A DNA stretch of 64,000 bases from Enterobacter sp. kpr-6 (GTDB taxonomy: Bacteria > Pseudomonadota > Gammaproteobacteria > Enterobacterales > Enterobacteriaceae), in NCBI RefSeq assembly GCF_900116015.1, contig NZ_FOYH01000005.1, forward strand, positions 62,001 through 126,000, read 5' to 3'. Positions 18,860-30,217 of this stretch are shown here, in pieces. The notes under the pieces were generated by a model. That model was not told the DNA's origin and did no database searches. It saw only the letters and a program-made list of their open reading frames with translations. The stretch's first letter is position 1; every line of letters starts with the position of its first letter. Both the position numbers and the translations under genes were made by a program.

Positions 18860-21800
18860 ATGCCAAAACGTACAGACATAAAAAGTATCCTGATTCTGGG
18901 CGCGGGCCCGATTGTTATCGGTCAGGCGTGTGAGTTTGACTACTCCGGCGCACAGGCGTGTAAAGCGCTGCGCGAAGAGGGTTATCGCGTCATTCTGGTG
19001 AACTCCAACCCGGCCACCATCATGACCGACCCGGAAATGGCCGATGCCACCTATATCGAGCCGATCCACTGGGAAGTGGTACGCAAAATCATCGAAAAAG
19101 AGCGCCCGGACGCGGTGCTGCCGACCATGGGCGGCCAGACGGCGCTGAACTGTGCGCTGGAGTTAGAGCGCCAGGGCGTGCTGGAAGAATTTGGCGTGAC
19201 CATGATTGGCGCGACCGCTGATGCGATTGATAAAGCCGAAGATCGCCGTCGTTTCGATATCGCCATGAAGAAAATTGGCCTCGATACTGCCCGTTCCGGC
19301 ATCGCGCATAATATGGAAGAAGCGCTGGCGGTGGCCGCTGACGTGGGCTATCCGTGCATCATCCGTCCTTCCTTTACGATGGGCGGCACAGGCGGCGGCA
19401 TCGCTTATAACCGCGAAGAGTTCGAAGAGATTTGCTCGCGTGGCCTCGACCTTTCCCCAACCAAAGAGCTGCTGATTGATGAGTCGCTGATTGGCTGGAA
19501 AGAGTACGAAATGGAAGTGGTGCGCGACAAGAACGACAACTGCATCATCGTCTGTTCTATCGAAAACTTCGACGCGATGGGTATCCACACCGGTGACTCA
19601 ATTACCGTTGCGCCAGCCCAGACGCTGACCGACAAAGAGTACCAAATCATGCGTAACGCCTCGATGGCGGTACTGCGTGAAATCGGCGTCGAAACCGGCG
19701 GTTCAAACGTGCAGTTCTCCGTGAACCCGAAAAACGGTCGCCTGATTGTTATCGAAATGAACCCGCGTGTTTCCCGCTCCTCCGCGCTGGCGTCGAAAGC
19801 CACCGGCTTCCCGATTGCTAAAGTGGCAGCGAAACTGGCGGTGGGTTACACGCTGGACGAACTGATGAACGACATCACCGGCGGACGTACCCCGGCGTCG
19901 TTTGAACCGTCCATCGACTACGTTGTGACCAAAATCCCGCGCTTTAACTTTGAGAAATTTGCGGGCGCAAACGACCGTCTGACCACGCAGATGAAATCCG
20001 TCGGCGAAGTGATGGCGATTGGTCGCACGCAGCAGGAATCCCTGCAAAAAGCGCTGCGCGGCCTGGAAGTGGGCGCGACCGGTTTTGACCCGAAAGTGAG
20101 CCTGGATGATCCGGAAGCGCTGACCAAAATCCGCCGTGAACTGAAAGATGCCGGTGCCGAGCGTATCTGGTACATCGCTGATGCCTTCCGTGCGGGCCTG
20201 TCGGTAGACGGCGTGTTCAACCTGACCAACATCGACCGCTGGTTCCTGGTGCAGATTGAAGAACTGGTGCGCCTGGAAGAGAAAGTCGCCGAAGTGGGCA
20301 TCAACGGCCTCGACGCGGATTTCCTGCGCGCGCTTAAGCGTAAAGGCTTTGCCGATGCGCGTCTGGCGAAACTGGCGGGCGTGCGTGAAGCGGAAGTGCG
20401 CAAACTGCGTGAGCAGTACAACCTGCATCCGGTTTACAAGCGCGTGGATACCTGTGCGGCGGAATTCTCCACCGACACCGCTTACATGTACTCCACCTAT
20501 GAAGAAGAGTGCGAATCCAATCCGCATCCGGATCGCGACAAAATCATGGTACTGGGCGGCGGGCCGAACCGTATCGGTCAGGGCATTGAGTTTGACTACT
20601 GCTGCGTACACGCGTCGCTGGCGCTGCGCGAAGACGGGTACGAAACCATCATGGTTAACTGTAACCCGGAAACCGTCTCTACCGATTACGACACCTCCGA
20701 CCGCCTCTACTTCGAGCCGGTCACCTTCGAAGACGTGCTGGAAATTGTGCGTATCGAGAAGCCAAAAGGCGTGATCGTGCAGTACGGTGGGCAGACGCCG
20801 CTGAAACTGGCGCGCGCGCTGGAAGCCGCTGGTGTGCCGGTTATCGGGACCAGCCCGGACGCCATTGACCGCGCCGAAGACCGCGAGCGCTTCCAGCAGG
20901 CGGTCGATCGCCTGAAGCTGAAGCAGCCAGCGAACGCCACGGTGACGGCGATTGATTCCGCTATCGAACGCGCCAAAGAGATCGGCTACCCGCTGGTGGT
21001 GCGCCCGTCCTACGTGCTGGGCGGCCGCGCAATGGAAATCGTCTACGACGAAGCCGACTTACGCCGCTACTTTATGACCGCTGTTAGCGTGTCCAACGAC
21101 GCGCCGGTACTGCTGGATCGCTTCCTGGATGACGCGGTAGAAGTGGACGTGGATGCCATCTGCGACGGTGAAACCGTACTGATTGGCGGCATTATGGAAC
21201 ACATCGAACAGGCAGGCGTGCACTCCGGCGACTCTGCGTGTTCTCTGCCTGCGTACACCCTGAGCCAGGAAATTCAGGACGTGATGCGCCAGCAGGTGCA
21301 GAAGCTGGCCTTTGAGTTGCAGGTGCGCGGTCTGATGAACGTGCAGTTCGCGGTCAAGGACAACGAAGTCTACTTAATCGAAGTTAACCCGCGTGCCGCG
21401 CGTACCGTGCCGTTTGTCTCCAAAGCCACCGGCATTGCGCTGGCGAAAGTCGCCGCGCGCGTGATGGTCGGGCAGACGCTGGCCCAGCAGGGCGTGACCA
21501 AAGAGATCATCCCGCCGTATTACTCGGTGAAAGAAGTGGTGCTGCCGTTCAACAAATTCCCGGGCGTTGACCCGCTGTTAGGGCCAGAAATGCGCTCCAC
21601 CGGGGAAGTGATGGGCGTGGGCCGCACCTTCGCGGAAGCCTTTGCCAAAGCGCAACTCGGCAGTAACTCCACCATGAAGAAACGCGGTCGTGCGCTGCTC
21701 TCCGTGCGTGAAGGCGATAAAGAGCGGGTGGTGGATCTGGCGGCGAAGCTGTTAAAACAGGGCTTCGAGCTGGATGCGACCCACGGCACGGCGATTGTGC

Positions 21801-22084
21801 TCGGTGAAGCCGGGATTAACCCGCGTCTGGTGAACAAGGTGCATGAAGGGCGTCCGCACATTCAGGACCGTATTAAGAATGGCGAGTACACCTACATCAT
21901 CAACACCACCGCAGGCCGCCAGGCGATTGAGGATTCCAAACTCATCCGCCGCAGCGCGCTGCAATACAAAGTGCATTACGACACCACGCTGAACGGCGGT
22001 TTCGCCACCGCGATGGCGCTCAATGCCGATGCCACCGAGAAAGTGATTTCGGTGCAGGAGATGCACGCGCAAATCAGTAAATAA
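18860..22084 (+). CDS. carB: Carbamoyl phosphate synthetase large subunit
   Basis: Synthetase subunit of 1074 residues with two homologous ATP-grasp halves (about 1-550 and 551-935), which phosphorylate bicarbonate and carbamate in turn, and a C-terminal MGS-like allosteric domain that binds ornithine, IMP and UMP. Repeated motifs such as [19 protein letters not shown] and [17 protein letters not shown] mark the two halves, and the MGS block [14 protein letters not shown] is near the end. Size agrees with E. coli CarB. The start is preceded by CAGGAG, and the gene forms an operon with carA. Confidence 0.98.
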   Translation: MPKRTDIKSILILGAGPIVIGQACEFDYSGAQACKALREEGYRVILVNSNPATIMTDPEMADATYIEPIHWEVVRKIIEKERPDAVLPTMGGQTALNCALELERQGVLEEFGVTMIGATADAIDKAEDRRRFDIAMKKIGLDTARSGIAHNMEEALAVAADVGYPCIIRPSFTMGGTGGGIAYNREEFEEICSRGLDLSPTKELLIDESLIGWKEYEMEVVRDKNDNCIIVCSIENFDAMGIHTGDSITVAPAQTLTDKEYQIMRNASMAVLREIGVETGGSNVQFSVNPKNGRLIVIEMNPRVSRSSALASKATGFPIAKVAAKLAVGYTLDELMNDITGGRTPASFEPSIDYVVTKIPRFNFEKFAGANDRLTTQMKSVGEVMAIGRTQQESLQKALRGLEVGATGFDPKVSLDDPEALTKIRRELKDAGAERIWYIADAFRAGLSVDGVFNLTNIDRWFLVQIEELVRLEEKVAEVGINGLDADFLRALKRKGFADARLAKLAGVREAEVRKLREQYNLHPVYKRVDTCAAEFSTDTAYMYSTYEEECESNPHPDRDKIMVLGGGPNRIGQGIEFDYCCVHASLALREDGYETIMVNCNPETVSTDYDTSDRLYFEPVTFEDVLEIVRIEKPKGVIVQYGGQTPLKLARALEAAGVPVIGTSPDAIDRAEDRERFQQAVDRLKLKQPANATVTAIDSAIERAKEIGYPLVVRPSYVLGGRAMEIVYDEADLRRYFMTAVSVSNDAPVLLDRFLDDAVEVDVDAICDGETVLIGGIMEHIEQAGVHSGDSACSLPAYTLSQEIQDVMRQQVQKLAFELQVRGLMNVQFAVKDNEVYLIEVNPRAARTVPFVSKATGIALAKVAARVMVGQTLAQQGVTKEIIPPYYSVKEVVLPFNKFPGVDPLLGPEMRSTGEVMGVGRTFAEAFAKAQLGSNSTMKKRGRALLSVREGDKERVVDLAAKLLKQGFELDATHGTAIVLGEAGINPRLVNKVHEGRPHIQDRIKNGEYTYIINTTAGRQAIEDSKLIRRSALQYKVHYDTTLNGGFATAMALNADATEKVISVQEMHAQISK

Positions 22085-22098
22085 GCGCTCACTCTGTT

Positions 22099-22122
22099 GC
22101 CGGGCAGCGCAATCTGCCCGGC
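22099..22122 (+). terminator. Hairpin after carB
   Basis: GCCGGGCAG (22099-22107) pairs perfectly with CTGCCCGGC (22114-22122) around CGCAAT. There is no T-tract, so it may act as a 3' stability hairpin or an inefficient terminator. Confidence 0.5.
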
Positions 22123-22227
22123 CTGTTGAGCGTGTCCCCCTTCAGAGTGTTCTGCTTTTGCCCCATATCTCAGTCAGTTAATCTAAAGTTGTACAAGAGA
22201 TAATTAACAAAATGCGGGGAGAACACC

Positions 22228-22461
22228 ATGCAACATAAACTTCTGCTGGCCTCACTGTTGGCCGCCACGACCCTGCTGTCAGTCGCGGGCTGTAGCTCTA
22301 ATCAGGCAGTTAAAACCACCGACGGAAAGACCATCGTTACCGACGGTAAGCCGGAGGTCGATGATGACACCGGGCTGGTGTCATATGAAAACGCCGAAAC
22401 CGGAAAAACCGAGCAGATTAACCGCGATCAGGTTAAAGGCATGAATGAGCTGGATAACTGA
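22228..22461 (+). CDS. Small lipoprotein of the DUF903 (YgdI/YgdR) family
   Basis: A 77-residue protein with a lipoprotein signal peptide (lipobox LSVAGC, acylated cysteine about residue 22) and a small beta domain containing the [22 protein letters not shown] block seen in E. coli YgdI and YgdR. It is probably anchored in the outer membrane because the residue after Cys is Ser rather than Asp. Function of the family is unknown. It is a single-gene unit with a good Shine-Dalgarno (GGGGAGAA) and its own terminator. In E. coli K-12 the fix/cai genes lie in this interval instead. Confidence 0.88.
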   Translation: MQHKLLLASLLAATTLLSVAGCSSNQAVKTTDGKTIVTDGKPEVDDDTGLVSYENAETGKTEQINRDQVKGMNELDN

Positions 22462-22480
22462 TCTCACGATGTGAAAAAAC

Positions 22481-22508
22481 GCCCTGGCCTGTGCCGGGGC
22501 TTTTTTTT
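22481..22508 (+). terminator. Intrinsic terminator after the DUF903 lipoprotein gene
   Basis: GCCCTGGC (22481-22488) pairs with GCCGGGGC (22493-22500) with one G-T pair, followed by eight T residues. Confidence 0.9.
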
Positions 22509-22606
22509 GAGCAATTGTTACGGCGATGTATTTTTCTCTGTAAGCCGGGCGCGTATCTGTCTACACTCACTTTCGGTACAACAGTGCTGCACAGACAGGT
22601 AAACCA

Positions 22607-23137
22607 ATGATTCTTATTATTTATGCGCATCCGTATCCGCGTCATTCGCACGCGAATAAACGGATGATTGAACAGGCAGGGACGCTTGATGGTGTGGAAA
22701 TTCGTTCGCTTTATCAGCTCTATCCCGACTTTGATATTGATATTACTGCTGAACAGGCGGCGCTGACGCGGGCCGATCTGATTGTCTGGCAGCATCCGAT
22801 GCAGTGGTACAGCGTGCCGCCGCTGCTCAAACTGTGGATGGACAAAGTGCTCTCCCACGGCTGGGCCTACGGCGAGGGCGCAAAGGCGCTGCACGGTAAA
22901 CACCTGCTGTGGGCGGTGACGACTGGCGGCGGTGAGCACCATTTTGATATTGGCTCATACCCTGGTTTCGGCGCGCTTGCGCAGCCCCTTCAGGCCACCG
23001 CCCTGTACTGCGGAATGCAGTGGCTGCCGCCTTTCACCATGCATAACACCTTCGTCGGCGATGATGAATCGCTCCATGCGCAGGCCCGTCATTATAAACA
23101 GCGCCTGATGGACTGGCAGGAGGCACACCATGGATAG
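22607..23137 (+). CDS. kefF: KefF, ancillary quinone reductase of the KefC potassium channel
   Basis: A 176-residue flavodoxin-like NAD(P)H quinone oxidoreductase that binds KefC and is needed for its full activity. The FMN-binding start [16 protein letters not shown] and the block [22 protein letters not shown] are characteristic of the family. Length equals E. coli KefF. Its last 8 bases overlap kefC, so they are co-translated. The pair protects against electrophiles by acidifying the cytoplasm when glutathione adducts accumulate. Confidence 0.96.
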   Translation: MILIIYAHPYPRHSHANKRMIEQAGTLDGVEIRSLYQLYPDFDIDITAEQAALTRADLIVWQHPMQWYSVPPLLKLWMDKVLSHGWAYGEGAKALHGKHLLWAVTTGGGEHHFDIGSYPGFGALAQPLQATALYCGMQWLPPFTMHNTFVGDDESLHAQARHYKQRLMDWQEAHHG

Positions 23138-24992
23138 CCATACGCTGATACAGGCGCTGATTTATCTCGGATCGGCAGCGCTGATCGTACCCATTGCCGT
23201 GCGCCTCGGCTTAGGCTCGGTGCTCGGCTATCTCATCGCCGGGGGAATTATCGGCCCGTGGGGATTACGGCTGGTCACCGACGCGGAATCTATTTTGCAT
23301 TTTGCCGAAATCGGCGTGGTGCTGATGCTGTTTGTCATTGGCCTGGAGCTGGATCCGCAGCGGTTGTGGAAACTACGTGCCTCTGTGTTTGGCGGCGGGG
23401 CGCTGCAAATGGTGCTTTGCGGTCTGCTGCTCGGCGCGTTTTGTATGGCCCTCGGATTACGCTGGCAGGTGGCAGTACTCATCGGCCTGACGCTGGGGCT
23501 CTCCTCCACGGCTATCGCGATGCAGGCGATGAATGAGCGCAACCTGATGGTATCGCAGATGGGACGCAGTGCATTTGCGGTGCTGCTGTTCCAGGATATT
23601 GCGGCGATCCCGCTGGTAGCGATGATCCCGCTGATGGCCGCCAGCGGCGAGGCGATTACCCTCGTCTCCTTTACGCTCTCGGCCATTAAAGTGGTGGTGG
23701 CGCTGGCGCTGGTGGTGCTGATTGGTCGCTACGTAGCGCGCCCGGCGCTGAGGTTTGTCGCCCGCTCAGGCCTGCGCGAAGTGTTCAGCGCCGTGGCACT
23801 TTTTCTGGTATTCGGTTTCGGCCTGCTGCTGGAAGAGGCCGGACTGTCGATGGCGATGGGCGCATTCCTGGCCGGGGTGCTGCTCGCCAGCTCTGAGTAT
23901 CGTCATGCGCTGGAAAGCGATATCGAACCTTTCAAAGGGCTGCTGCTGGGGCTGTTTTTCATCGGCGTCGGCATGTCGATCGATTTCGGCACCCTGATCA
24001 GTCACCCGCTGCGGATTGCGATTTTGCTGGTGGGTTTCCTCGTCATCAAAATGCTGACGCTGTGGCTGATTGCCCGTCCGTTAAACGTCCCGGCCCGCCA
24101 GCGGCGCTGGTTTGCGGTGCTGCTGGGGCAAGGGAGTGAGTTTGCGTTCGTGGTGTTTGGCGCAGCGCAGATGGCAAACGTGCTCGATCCCGAATGGGCC
24201 AAAGCGCTGACCCTGGCGGTGGCGCTGTCGATGGCGGTCACGCCGCTGTTACTGGTGCTGCTGACCAGACTGGAAAGCAGTTCGGAGGATAACTCGCGCG
24301 AAGCAGACGAGATCGATGAAGAACAGCCCAGGGTGATCGTCGCCGGTTTTGGTCGCTTCGGGCAGATCGCCGGACGTTTGTTGCTCTCCAGCGGGGTGAA
24401 AATGGTCGTTCTCGATCACGATCCTGACCACATCGAGACGCTGCGTAAATTCGGCATGAAAGTGTTTTACGGCGATGCCACTCGCGTGGATCTGCTGGAG
24501 TCGGCGGGGGCGGCGAAAGCGGAGGTGTTTATTAACGCCATCGACGATCCGAAGGCCAACCTGCAACTGACTGAGCTGGTAAAAGAGCACTTCCCGCATT
24601 TGCAGATCGTCGCCCGCGCCCGTGATGTCGACCACTATATCCGTTTGCGGCAGGCCGGTGTCGAACGCCCTGAACGTGAAACGTTTGAGGGGGCGTTAAT
24701 GCTCGGCAGGCTGGCGCTGGAAGAGCTGGGGCTGGGGCAGTATGAAGCGAAAGAGCGTGCCGATCTGTTCCGCCGCTATAATACTCAGATGGTGGATGAG
24801 ATGGCGGCGGGGGAAAACGATACCCAGTCGCGCGCCGACGTCTACAAGCGCACCAGCGCGATGCTGACTGAAATCATTACCGAAGACCGGGCGCATCTTT
24901 CGCTTATCCAGCGCCACGGCTGGCAGGGTACGGAAGAAGGAAAACACACGGGCGACAGCGCCGATGAACCGCCTGTAAAGCCGCTGTCATAA
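23130..24992 (+). CDS. kefC: Glutathione-gated potassium/proton antiporter KefC
   Basis: A 620-residue inner-membrane protein. Residues ~1-380 form the CPA2-type exchanger with about 12 membrane helices, and residues ~400-520 form an RCK/KTN Rossmann domain ([18 protein letters not shown]) that binds NADH and glutathione or its adducts. The family loop [12 protein letters not shown]-type segment is visible as [14 protein letters not shown]. Length matches E. coli KefC. It overlaps kefF by 8 bases. Confidence 0.97.
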   Translation: MDSHTLIQALIYLGSAALIVPIAVRLGLGSVLGYLIAGGIIGPWGLRLVTDAESILHFAEIGVVLMLFVIGLELDPQRLWKLRASVFGGGALQMVLCGLLLGAFCMALGLRWQVAVLIGLTLGLSSTAIAMQAMNERNLMVSQMGRSAFAVLLFQDIAAIPLVAMIPLMAASGEAITLVSFTLSAIKVVVALALVVLIGRYVARPALRFVARSGLREVFSAVALFLVFGFGLLLEEAGLSMAMGAFLAGVLLASSEYRHALESDIEPFKGLLLGLFFIGVGMSIDFGTLISHPLRIAILLVGFLVIKMLTLWLIARPLNVPARQRRWFAVLLGQGSEFAFVVFGAAQMANVLDPEWAKALTLAVALSMAVTPLLLVLLTRLESSSEDNSREADEIDEEQPRVIVAGFGRFGQIAGRLLLSSGVKMVVLDHDPDHIETLRKFGMKVFYGDATRVDLLESAGAAKAEVFINAIDDPKANLQLTELVKEHFPHLQIVARARDVDHYIRLRQAGVERPERETFEGALMLGRLALEELGLGQYEAKERADLFRRYNTQMVDEMAAGENDTQSRADVYKRTSAMLTEIITEDRAHLSLIQRHGWQGTEEGKHTGDSADEPPVKPLS

Positions 24993-25646
<654 letters not shown>

Positions 25647-25663
25647 GGTTTTGCCCTGTGGTT

Positions 25664-25836
25664 CCCCTCACCCTAACCCTCTCCCGGTGGGAGAGGGGAC
25701 AGATCGAGCGCGGACTTGCCTTTCTCCCTCTGTTTCCCCTCACCCTAACCCTCTCCCGGTAGGAGAGGGGACAGAAGATCGAGCGCGGACTTGCCTTTCC
25801 CCCCTCTCCCTGAGGGAGAGGGCCGGGGTGAGGGGT
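25664..25836. repeat. REP/BIME-like palindromic repeat, locus 3
   Basis: Two head units (CCCTCACCCTAACCCTCTCCC...) are each followed by the linker ACAGATCGAGCGCGGACTTG or a near copy, then one tail unit ending GCCGGGGTGAGGGG. It lies between the convergent ends of folA and apaH and ends 4 bases before the apaH stop. Confidence 0.9.
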
Positions 25837-25839
25837 GTT

Positions 25840-26688
25840 TTATAGCAGCGAAGCCTCGTCGCCACCCACTTCCAGATGCCGGTTCGAACTTTGCGCAAAG
25901 TACGTCTTATCTTCCCAGCGCAGACACGTCAGTACGCCCCCCCAGCAGCAGCCGGTATCCAGCGCGTAAACATTTTCCGGCGTACCTTTGCCTTCCAGCG
26001 ATGCCCAGTGACCAAAGGCCACGCTGTACTCTTCCATCACCGGGCCTGGGATCATAAACCACGGCTTCAGTGGCGCGGGCGCGCTTTCCGGCACGTCTTT
26101 GCAGTACATATCCAGTTGACCGTTCGGGAAGCAGAAGCGCATGCGGGTAAACGCATTGCTGATAAAGCGTAAGCGCGACAGGCCGCTCAGTTCCTCGCTC
26201 CAGTGGTTCGGCATGTCACCGTACATGGCATCAAGAAACAGGGGATAGGTGTCGCTGGCGAGCACGGCTTCAACGTCTCTGGCGCAGGTTATGGCTGTCT
26301 CCAGATCCCACTGTGGGGTGATACCCGCGTGCGCCATGACCAGTTTTTTCTCTTCGTCCACCTGCAACAGCGGCTGACGACGCAGCCAGTTGATCAGCTC
26401 ATCCGCGTCCGGGGCTTCCAGCAGCGGCGTGATACGATCTTTGGGCTTATTGCGGCTAATCCCGGCATACACGCCCAGCAGATGCAGGTCATGGTTACCG
26501 AGCACCATCCGTACCGAGTCACCGAGAGACTTTACAAAGCGCAGGACTTCCAGCGATGCCGGGCCGCGTGCAACCAAATCGCCGGTGAGCCATAGGGTGT
26601 CCGTCGCAGGATCAAATTGAACCTGTTTTAACAATGCGATCAGTTCATCGTAGCAACCATGAATGTCGCCAATAAGATATGTAGACAT
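25840..26688 (-). CDS. apaH: Diadenosine tetraphosphatase ApaH
   Basis: Symmetrical Np4N hydrolase that splits Ap4A to two ADP and also removes Np4 caps from RNA. The metallophosphatase motifs are [17 protein letters not shown] and GNHD in the N-terminal 70 residues, and a later metal histidine lies in MAHAGI. Length of 282 residues fits the family. Last gene of the lptD-surA-pdxA-rsmA-apaG-apaH operon, with a 4-base gap after apaG. Confidence 0.97.
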   Translation of the reverse strand: MSTYLIGDIHGCYDELIALLKQVQFDPATDTLWLTGDLVARGPASLEVLRFVKSLGDSVRMVLGNHDLHLLGVYAGISRNKPKDRITPLLEAPDADELINWLRRQPLLQVDEEKKLVMAHAGITPQWDLETAITCARDVEAVLASDTYPLFLDAMYGDMPNHWSEELSGLSRLRFISNAFTRMRFCFPNGQLDMYCKDVPESAPAPLKPWFMIPGPVMEEYSVAFGHWASLEGKGTPENVYALDTGCCWGGVLTCLRWEDKTYFAQSSNRHLEVGGDEASLL

Positions 26689-26692
26689 GGAT

Positions 26693-27070
26693 TTAGTGGA
26701 TTAGTGTTGGAACGGCAAGTCGGAAGACCGGGATGGCGAGGCGGAACGGCTGACCGTCCGCGTCGATCATTTCATAATGGCCCTGCATGGTGCCCAGCGG
26801 CGTTTCGAGCACCGCGCCGCTGGTATATTGGTATTCACCGCCCGCTTCAATGTGGGGCTGAACACCGATAACGCCTTCACCCTGAACTTCAGTTTCACGG
26901 CCATTGCCATTAGTGATAAGCCAGTAGCGCCCTAACAACTGCACAGGCGCTCGCCCCAGATTGCGTATGGTGACAGTGTAGGCAAATACAAAACGCTCTT
27001 CGTCGGGTGAGGACTGGGATTCAATATAAACGCTTTGCACCTGAACACATACGCGGGGCGAATTAGTCAT
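26693..27070 (-). CDS. apaG: ApaG (Co2+/Mg2+ efflux-associated DUF525 protein)
   Basis: A 125-residue single-domain protein with a fibronectin III-like beta sandwich (ApaG/DUF525). The conserved [22 protein letters not shown] segment is present. In Salmonella (CorD) it is linked to divalent cation efflux; the biochemical role is unsettled. It sits between rsmA (3-base gap) and apaH (4-base gap) as in E. coli. Confidence 0.95.
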   Translation of the reverse strand: MTNSPRVCVQVQSVYIESQSSPDEERFVFAYTVTIRNLGRAPVQLLGRYWLITNGNGRETEVQGEGVIGVQPHIEAGGEYQYTSGAVLETPLGTMQGHYEMIDADGQPFRLAIPVFRLAVPTLIH

Positions 27071-27073
27071 GGC

Positions 27074-27895
27074 TTAACTCTCCTTTGACGGCGCGTTATC
27101 GATAAGGTAATTCGCCATCTGGCAATATTGTGCAACGGTAATGTTCTCTGCACGCACCGTTGGGTCAATCCCCAACTGCGTCAGCACGTCAAGAGAGAAC
27201 AGATTGCCGAGGCTATTACGAATCGTTTTACGGCGCTGATTGAACGCTTCAGTGGTAATGCGACTCAGAACCCGAACATCTTTTACCGGGTAAGGCGGCG
27301 TGCTGTGCGGCACCAGTCTTACCACGGCGGAATCCACTTTCGGTGCTGGCGTAAAGGCCGTTGGCGGGACTTCGAGCACCGGAATGACATTGCAGTAATA
27401 CTGCGCCATCACGCTTAATCGACCATACGCTTTACTGTTCGGCCCCGCAACCAGACGGTTTACCACCTCTTTTTGCAGCATAAAGTGCATGTCAGCAATG
27501 GCACCAGTATAGCTAAACAGGTGGAACATCAACGGCGTGGAGATGTTATACGGCAGGTTACCAAACACGCGTAGCGGTTGACCCAGCGTTTGCGAAAGCT
27601 CGAAGAAATTCATCGTCATCGCATCTTGCTGATAAATAGTCAGTTTAGGCGCAAGGAACGGATGAGTTTGCAGACGGGCCGCCAGATCGCGATCCAGCTC
27701 GATGACCGTCATTTTATCCATGCGCTCACCCACCGGTTCGGTGAGTGCGCCAAGGCCCGGACCGATTTCTACCATCGCCTGGCCTTTTTGAGGATTGATC
27801 GCCGCAACGATACTGTCGATCACGAACTGATCGTTGAGGAAGTTTTGCCCGAAGCGTTTGCGGGCGAGATGGCCCTGATGGACTCTGTTATTCAT
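27074..27895 (-). CDS. rsmA: 16S rRNA dimethyladenosine transferase RsmA (KsgA)
   Basis: Dimethylates two adjacent adenines in helix 45 of 16S rRNA during 30S maturation. SAM-binding motif I is EIGPGLG (residues 43-49), and the adenine-methyltransferase motif is [10 protein letters not shown]. The 273-residue length equals E. coli. The start overlaps the end of pdxA by 4 bases. Confidence 0.97.
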   Translation of the reverse strand: MNNRVHQGHLARKRFGQNFLNDQFVIDSIVAAINPQKGQAMVEIGPGLGALTEPVGERMDKMTVIELDRDLAARLQTHPFLAPKLTIYQQDAMTMNFFELSQTLGQPLRVFGNLPYNISTPLMFHLFSYTGAIADMHFMLQKEVVNRLVAGPNSKAYGRLSVMAQYYCNVIPVLEVPPTAFTPAPKVDSAVVRLVPHSTPPYPVKDVRVLSRITTEAFNQRRKTIRNSLGNLFSLDVLTQLGIDPTVRAENITVAQYCQMANYLIDNAPSKES

Positions 27896-28878
27896 TGAGT
27901 ATTAACAATCATTTTGATGGCGAGATTAAGCGCCGTAATAAAACTGCCGACATCGGCTTTCCCCTGGCCCGCCAGTTCAAGAGCGGTCCCGTGGTCAACG
28001 GATGTGCGAATAAAGGGCAGGCCGAGCGTGATATTCACACCACGGCCAAAGCCCTGGTATTTTAGCACGGGCAGGCCCTGATCGTGGTACATCGCCAGCA
28101 CGGCATCTGCGTGCTCAAGATATTTGGGCTGAAACAGCGTGTCGGCGGGCAGCGGCCCGCTCAGATTCATCCCCCGCGCCCGCATTTCTTCGAGCACCGG
28201 AATGATGGTGTCGATCTCCTCCGTACCCATATGTCCGCCTTCACCCGCGTGAGGGTTCAGGCCGCACACCAGCACATGCGGATCGCGGATACCAAATTTG
28301 GTCTGCAAATCGTGATGAAGAATGCTGATGATTTCACGCAGCAATTCAGGCGTGATGGCATCAGGAATGGCTTTGATCGGCAGATGGGTCGTGACTAACG
28401 CCACACGCATCTCTTCCGTCGCCAGCATCATCACCACTTTCGGGCTGTGCGAACGCTCTTCAAAAAACTCGGTATGCCCGGTAAAGGGCACACCCGCGTC
28501 GTTGATCACGCCTTTATGCACCGGCCCGGTGACCAGCGCCGCAAATTCGCTGTTAAGGCAGCCATCGCAGGCGCGCGCCAGGGTTTCAACCACATACGCA
28601 CCGTTAGCCACGTTTAATTGCCCGGCGATGACGTCGCTGTGCAGGGCCACGGGCAGAATGGTCAACGTATGTGCGCGCTGCGGCTGTGCCGGGAAGTCAG
28701 GCTGATAGGGGAGGAGCGTAAGCGGCAGACCGAGCAGAGTTGCCCGGTCTGTGAGAAGTGTTGCATCGGCGCAGACCACTAATTCCATCGGCCAGTCGCG
28801 CTGGGCGAGCTGAATGACGAGGTCCGGGCCAATCCCGGCGGGTTCGCCGGGAGTGATAACCACACGCTGAGCGTTCAT
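27892..28878 (-). CDS. pdxA: 4-hydroxythreonine-4-phosphate dehydrogenase
   Basis: NAD-dependent enzyme of the DXP-dependent pyridoxal 5'-phosphate pathway. The 328-residue protein begins with [15 protein letters not shown], and metal-binding histidines are in the GPVHKGVIN...FTGHTEF region and in [12 protein letters not shown] and [11 protein letters not shown]. Its ATG overlaps the surA stop (TAATG), giving translational coupling. Confidence 0.97.
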   Translation of the reverse strand: MNAQRVVITPGEPAGIGPDLVIQLAQRDWPMELVVCADATLLTDRATLLGLPLTLLPYQPDFPAQPQRAHTLTILPVALHSDVIAGQLNVANGAYVVETLARACDGCLNSEFAALVTGPVHKGVINDAGVPFTGHTEFFEERSHSPKVVMMLATEEMRVALVTTHLPIKAIPDAITPELLREIISILHHDLQTKFGIRDPHVLVCGLNPHAGEGGHMGTEEIDTIIPVLEEMRARGMNLSGPLPADTLFQPKYLEHADAVLAMYHDQGLPVLKYQGFGRGVNITLGLPFIRTSVDHGTALELAGQGKADVGSFITALNLAIKMIVNTQ

Positions 28879-30164
28879 TAGTTACTCAGAATTTTGACGT
28901 AAGCGCCTGCGCGCTGTTCCTGCATCCAGGTCGCCGCTTCTTCAGAGAATTTACGGTTCATCAGCATACGGTAAGCACGATCTTTCTGCGCCGCGTCGGT
29001 TTTATCCACATTGCGGGTGTCCAGCAGTTCGATCAAATGCCAGCCGAAAGAGGAGTGGACAGGGCCGCTGATCTGGCCTTTGTTCAGCTTGCTTAATGCA
29101 TCGCGGAACGCCGGATCGTAGATGTCTGCGGCTGCCCAACCCAGATCGCCGCCCTGGTTAGCAGAGCCGGGATCCTGAGAGAACTCTTTTGCAGCGTTAG
29201 CAAAGCTGGTTTTGCCACTTTTGATATCCGCTGCAATCTGCTCGATTTTCACGCGCGCTTGCTCGTCGGTCATGATCGGTGACGGCTTCAGCAGAATATG
29301 ACGGGCATGAACTTCGGTTACCGAAATACTCTGGCTTTGACCGCGCAGATCGTTCACTTTCAGGATGTGGAAGCCCACGCCTGAACGGATGGGGCCGACA
29401 ACATCGCCTTTTTTCGCGGTGCTAAGCGCCTGAGCAAAAATGCCCGGCAGTTCCTGAATGCGTCCCCAACCCATCTGGCCGCCCTGCAGCGCCTGCTGAT
29501 CGGCAGAGTAGGTGATCGCCAGTTTGGCAAAATCATCACCGTTACGTGCCTGCTCAACAATGGATGTCGCCTGGCTACCGGCTTCATTAACCTGATCGGA
29601 GGTTGGATTTTCCGGCAGCGGAATGAGGATGTGGCTCAGATTCAGTTCGGTGCTGGCATCGTTTTGCGTGCCGACCTGCTTCGCCAGAGCGTCCACTTCC
29701 TGCGGCAGGATAGTAACGCGGCGACGCACTTCACTGTTACGCACTTCAGAGATCAGCATTTCTTTGCGGATCTGGTTACGGTAGGTGCTGTAGTTCACCC
29801 CATCGTAAGCCAGACGGCTGCGCATCTGATCCATCGTCATATTATTTTGTTTCGCGATGTTGGCGATCGCCTGATCGAGCTGCTCGTCAGTGACCTTCAC
29901 ACCCATTTTGGTGCCCATCTGTAAAATGATTTGATCCGTGATTAACCGTTCCAGAATCTGATGGCGCAGCGTGGCGTCATCGGGTAACTGCTGGCCCGCC
30001 TGACCGGCGTTAGCTTTCACTGATTGCATCAAACCATCAACGTCACTTTCCAGCACAACGCCATTATTGACGACGGCAGCGACTTTATCGACAACCTGCG
30101 GCGCGGCGATACTGGTATTCGCAACCATCGCGATACCAAGAAGCAGCGTTTTCCAGTTCTTCAT
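28878..30164 (-). CDS. surA: Periplasmic chaperone and peptidyl-prolyl isomerase SurA
   Basis: Escorts outer-membrane proteins, including LptD, across the periplasm to the Bam complex. The 428-residue product starts with a Sec signal peptide ([20 protein letters not shown], cleaved after A20), then an N-terminal chaperone domain and two parvulin domains (about 170-275 and 280-390; the second has the active block [10 protein letters not shown]). The start at 30164 gives the exact E. coli length; an in-frame ATG at 30212 lies upstream of the signal peptide. It follows lptD by 53 bases. Confidence 0.97.
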   Translation of the reverse strand: MKNWKTLLLGIAMVANTSIAAPQVVDKVAAVVNNGVVLESDVDGLMQSVKANAGQAGQQLPDDATLRHQILERLITDQIILQMGTKMGVKVTDEQLDQAIANIAKQNNMTMDQMRSRLAYDGVNYSTYRNQIRKEMLISEVRNSEVRRRVTILPQEVDALAKQVGTQNDASTELNLSHILIPLPENPTSDQVNEAGSQATSIVEQARNGDDFAKLAITYSADQQALQGGQMGWGRIQELPGIFAQALSTAKKGDVVGPIRSGVGFHILKVNDLRGQSQSISVTEVHARHILLKPSPIMTDEQARVKIEQIAADIKSGKTSFANAAKEFSQDPGSANQGGDLGWAAADIYDPAFRDALSKLNKGQISGPVHSSFGWHLIELLDTRNVDKTDAAQKDRAYRMLMNRKFSEEAATWMQEQRAGAYVKILSN

Positions 30165-30217
30165 ACATTTTCCATTTCTATTAACCGCAAAGCGGATTAC
30201 GTTGCAAATCAACTACA

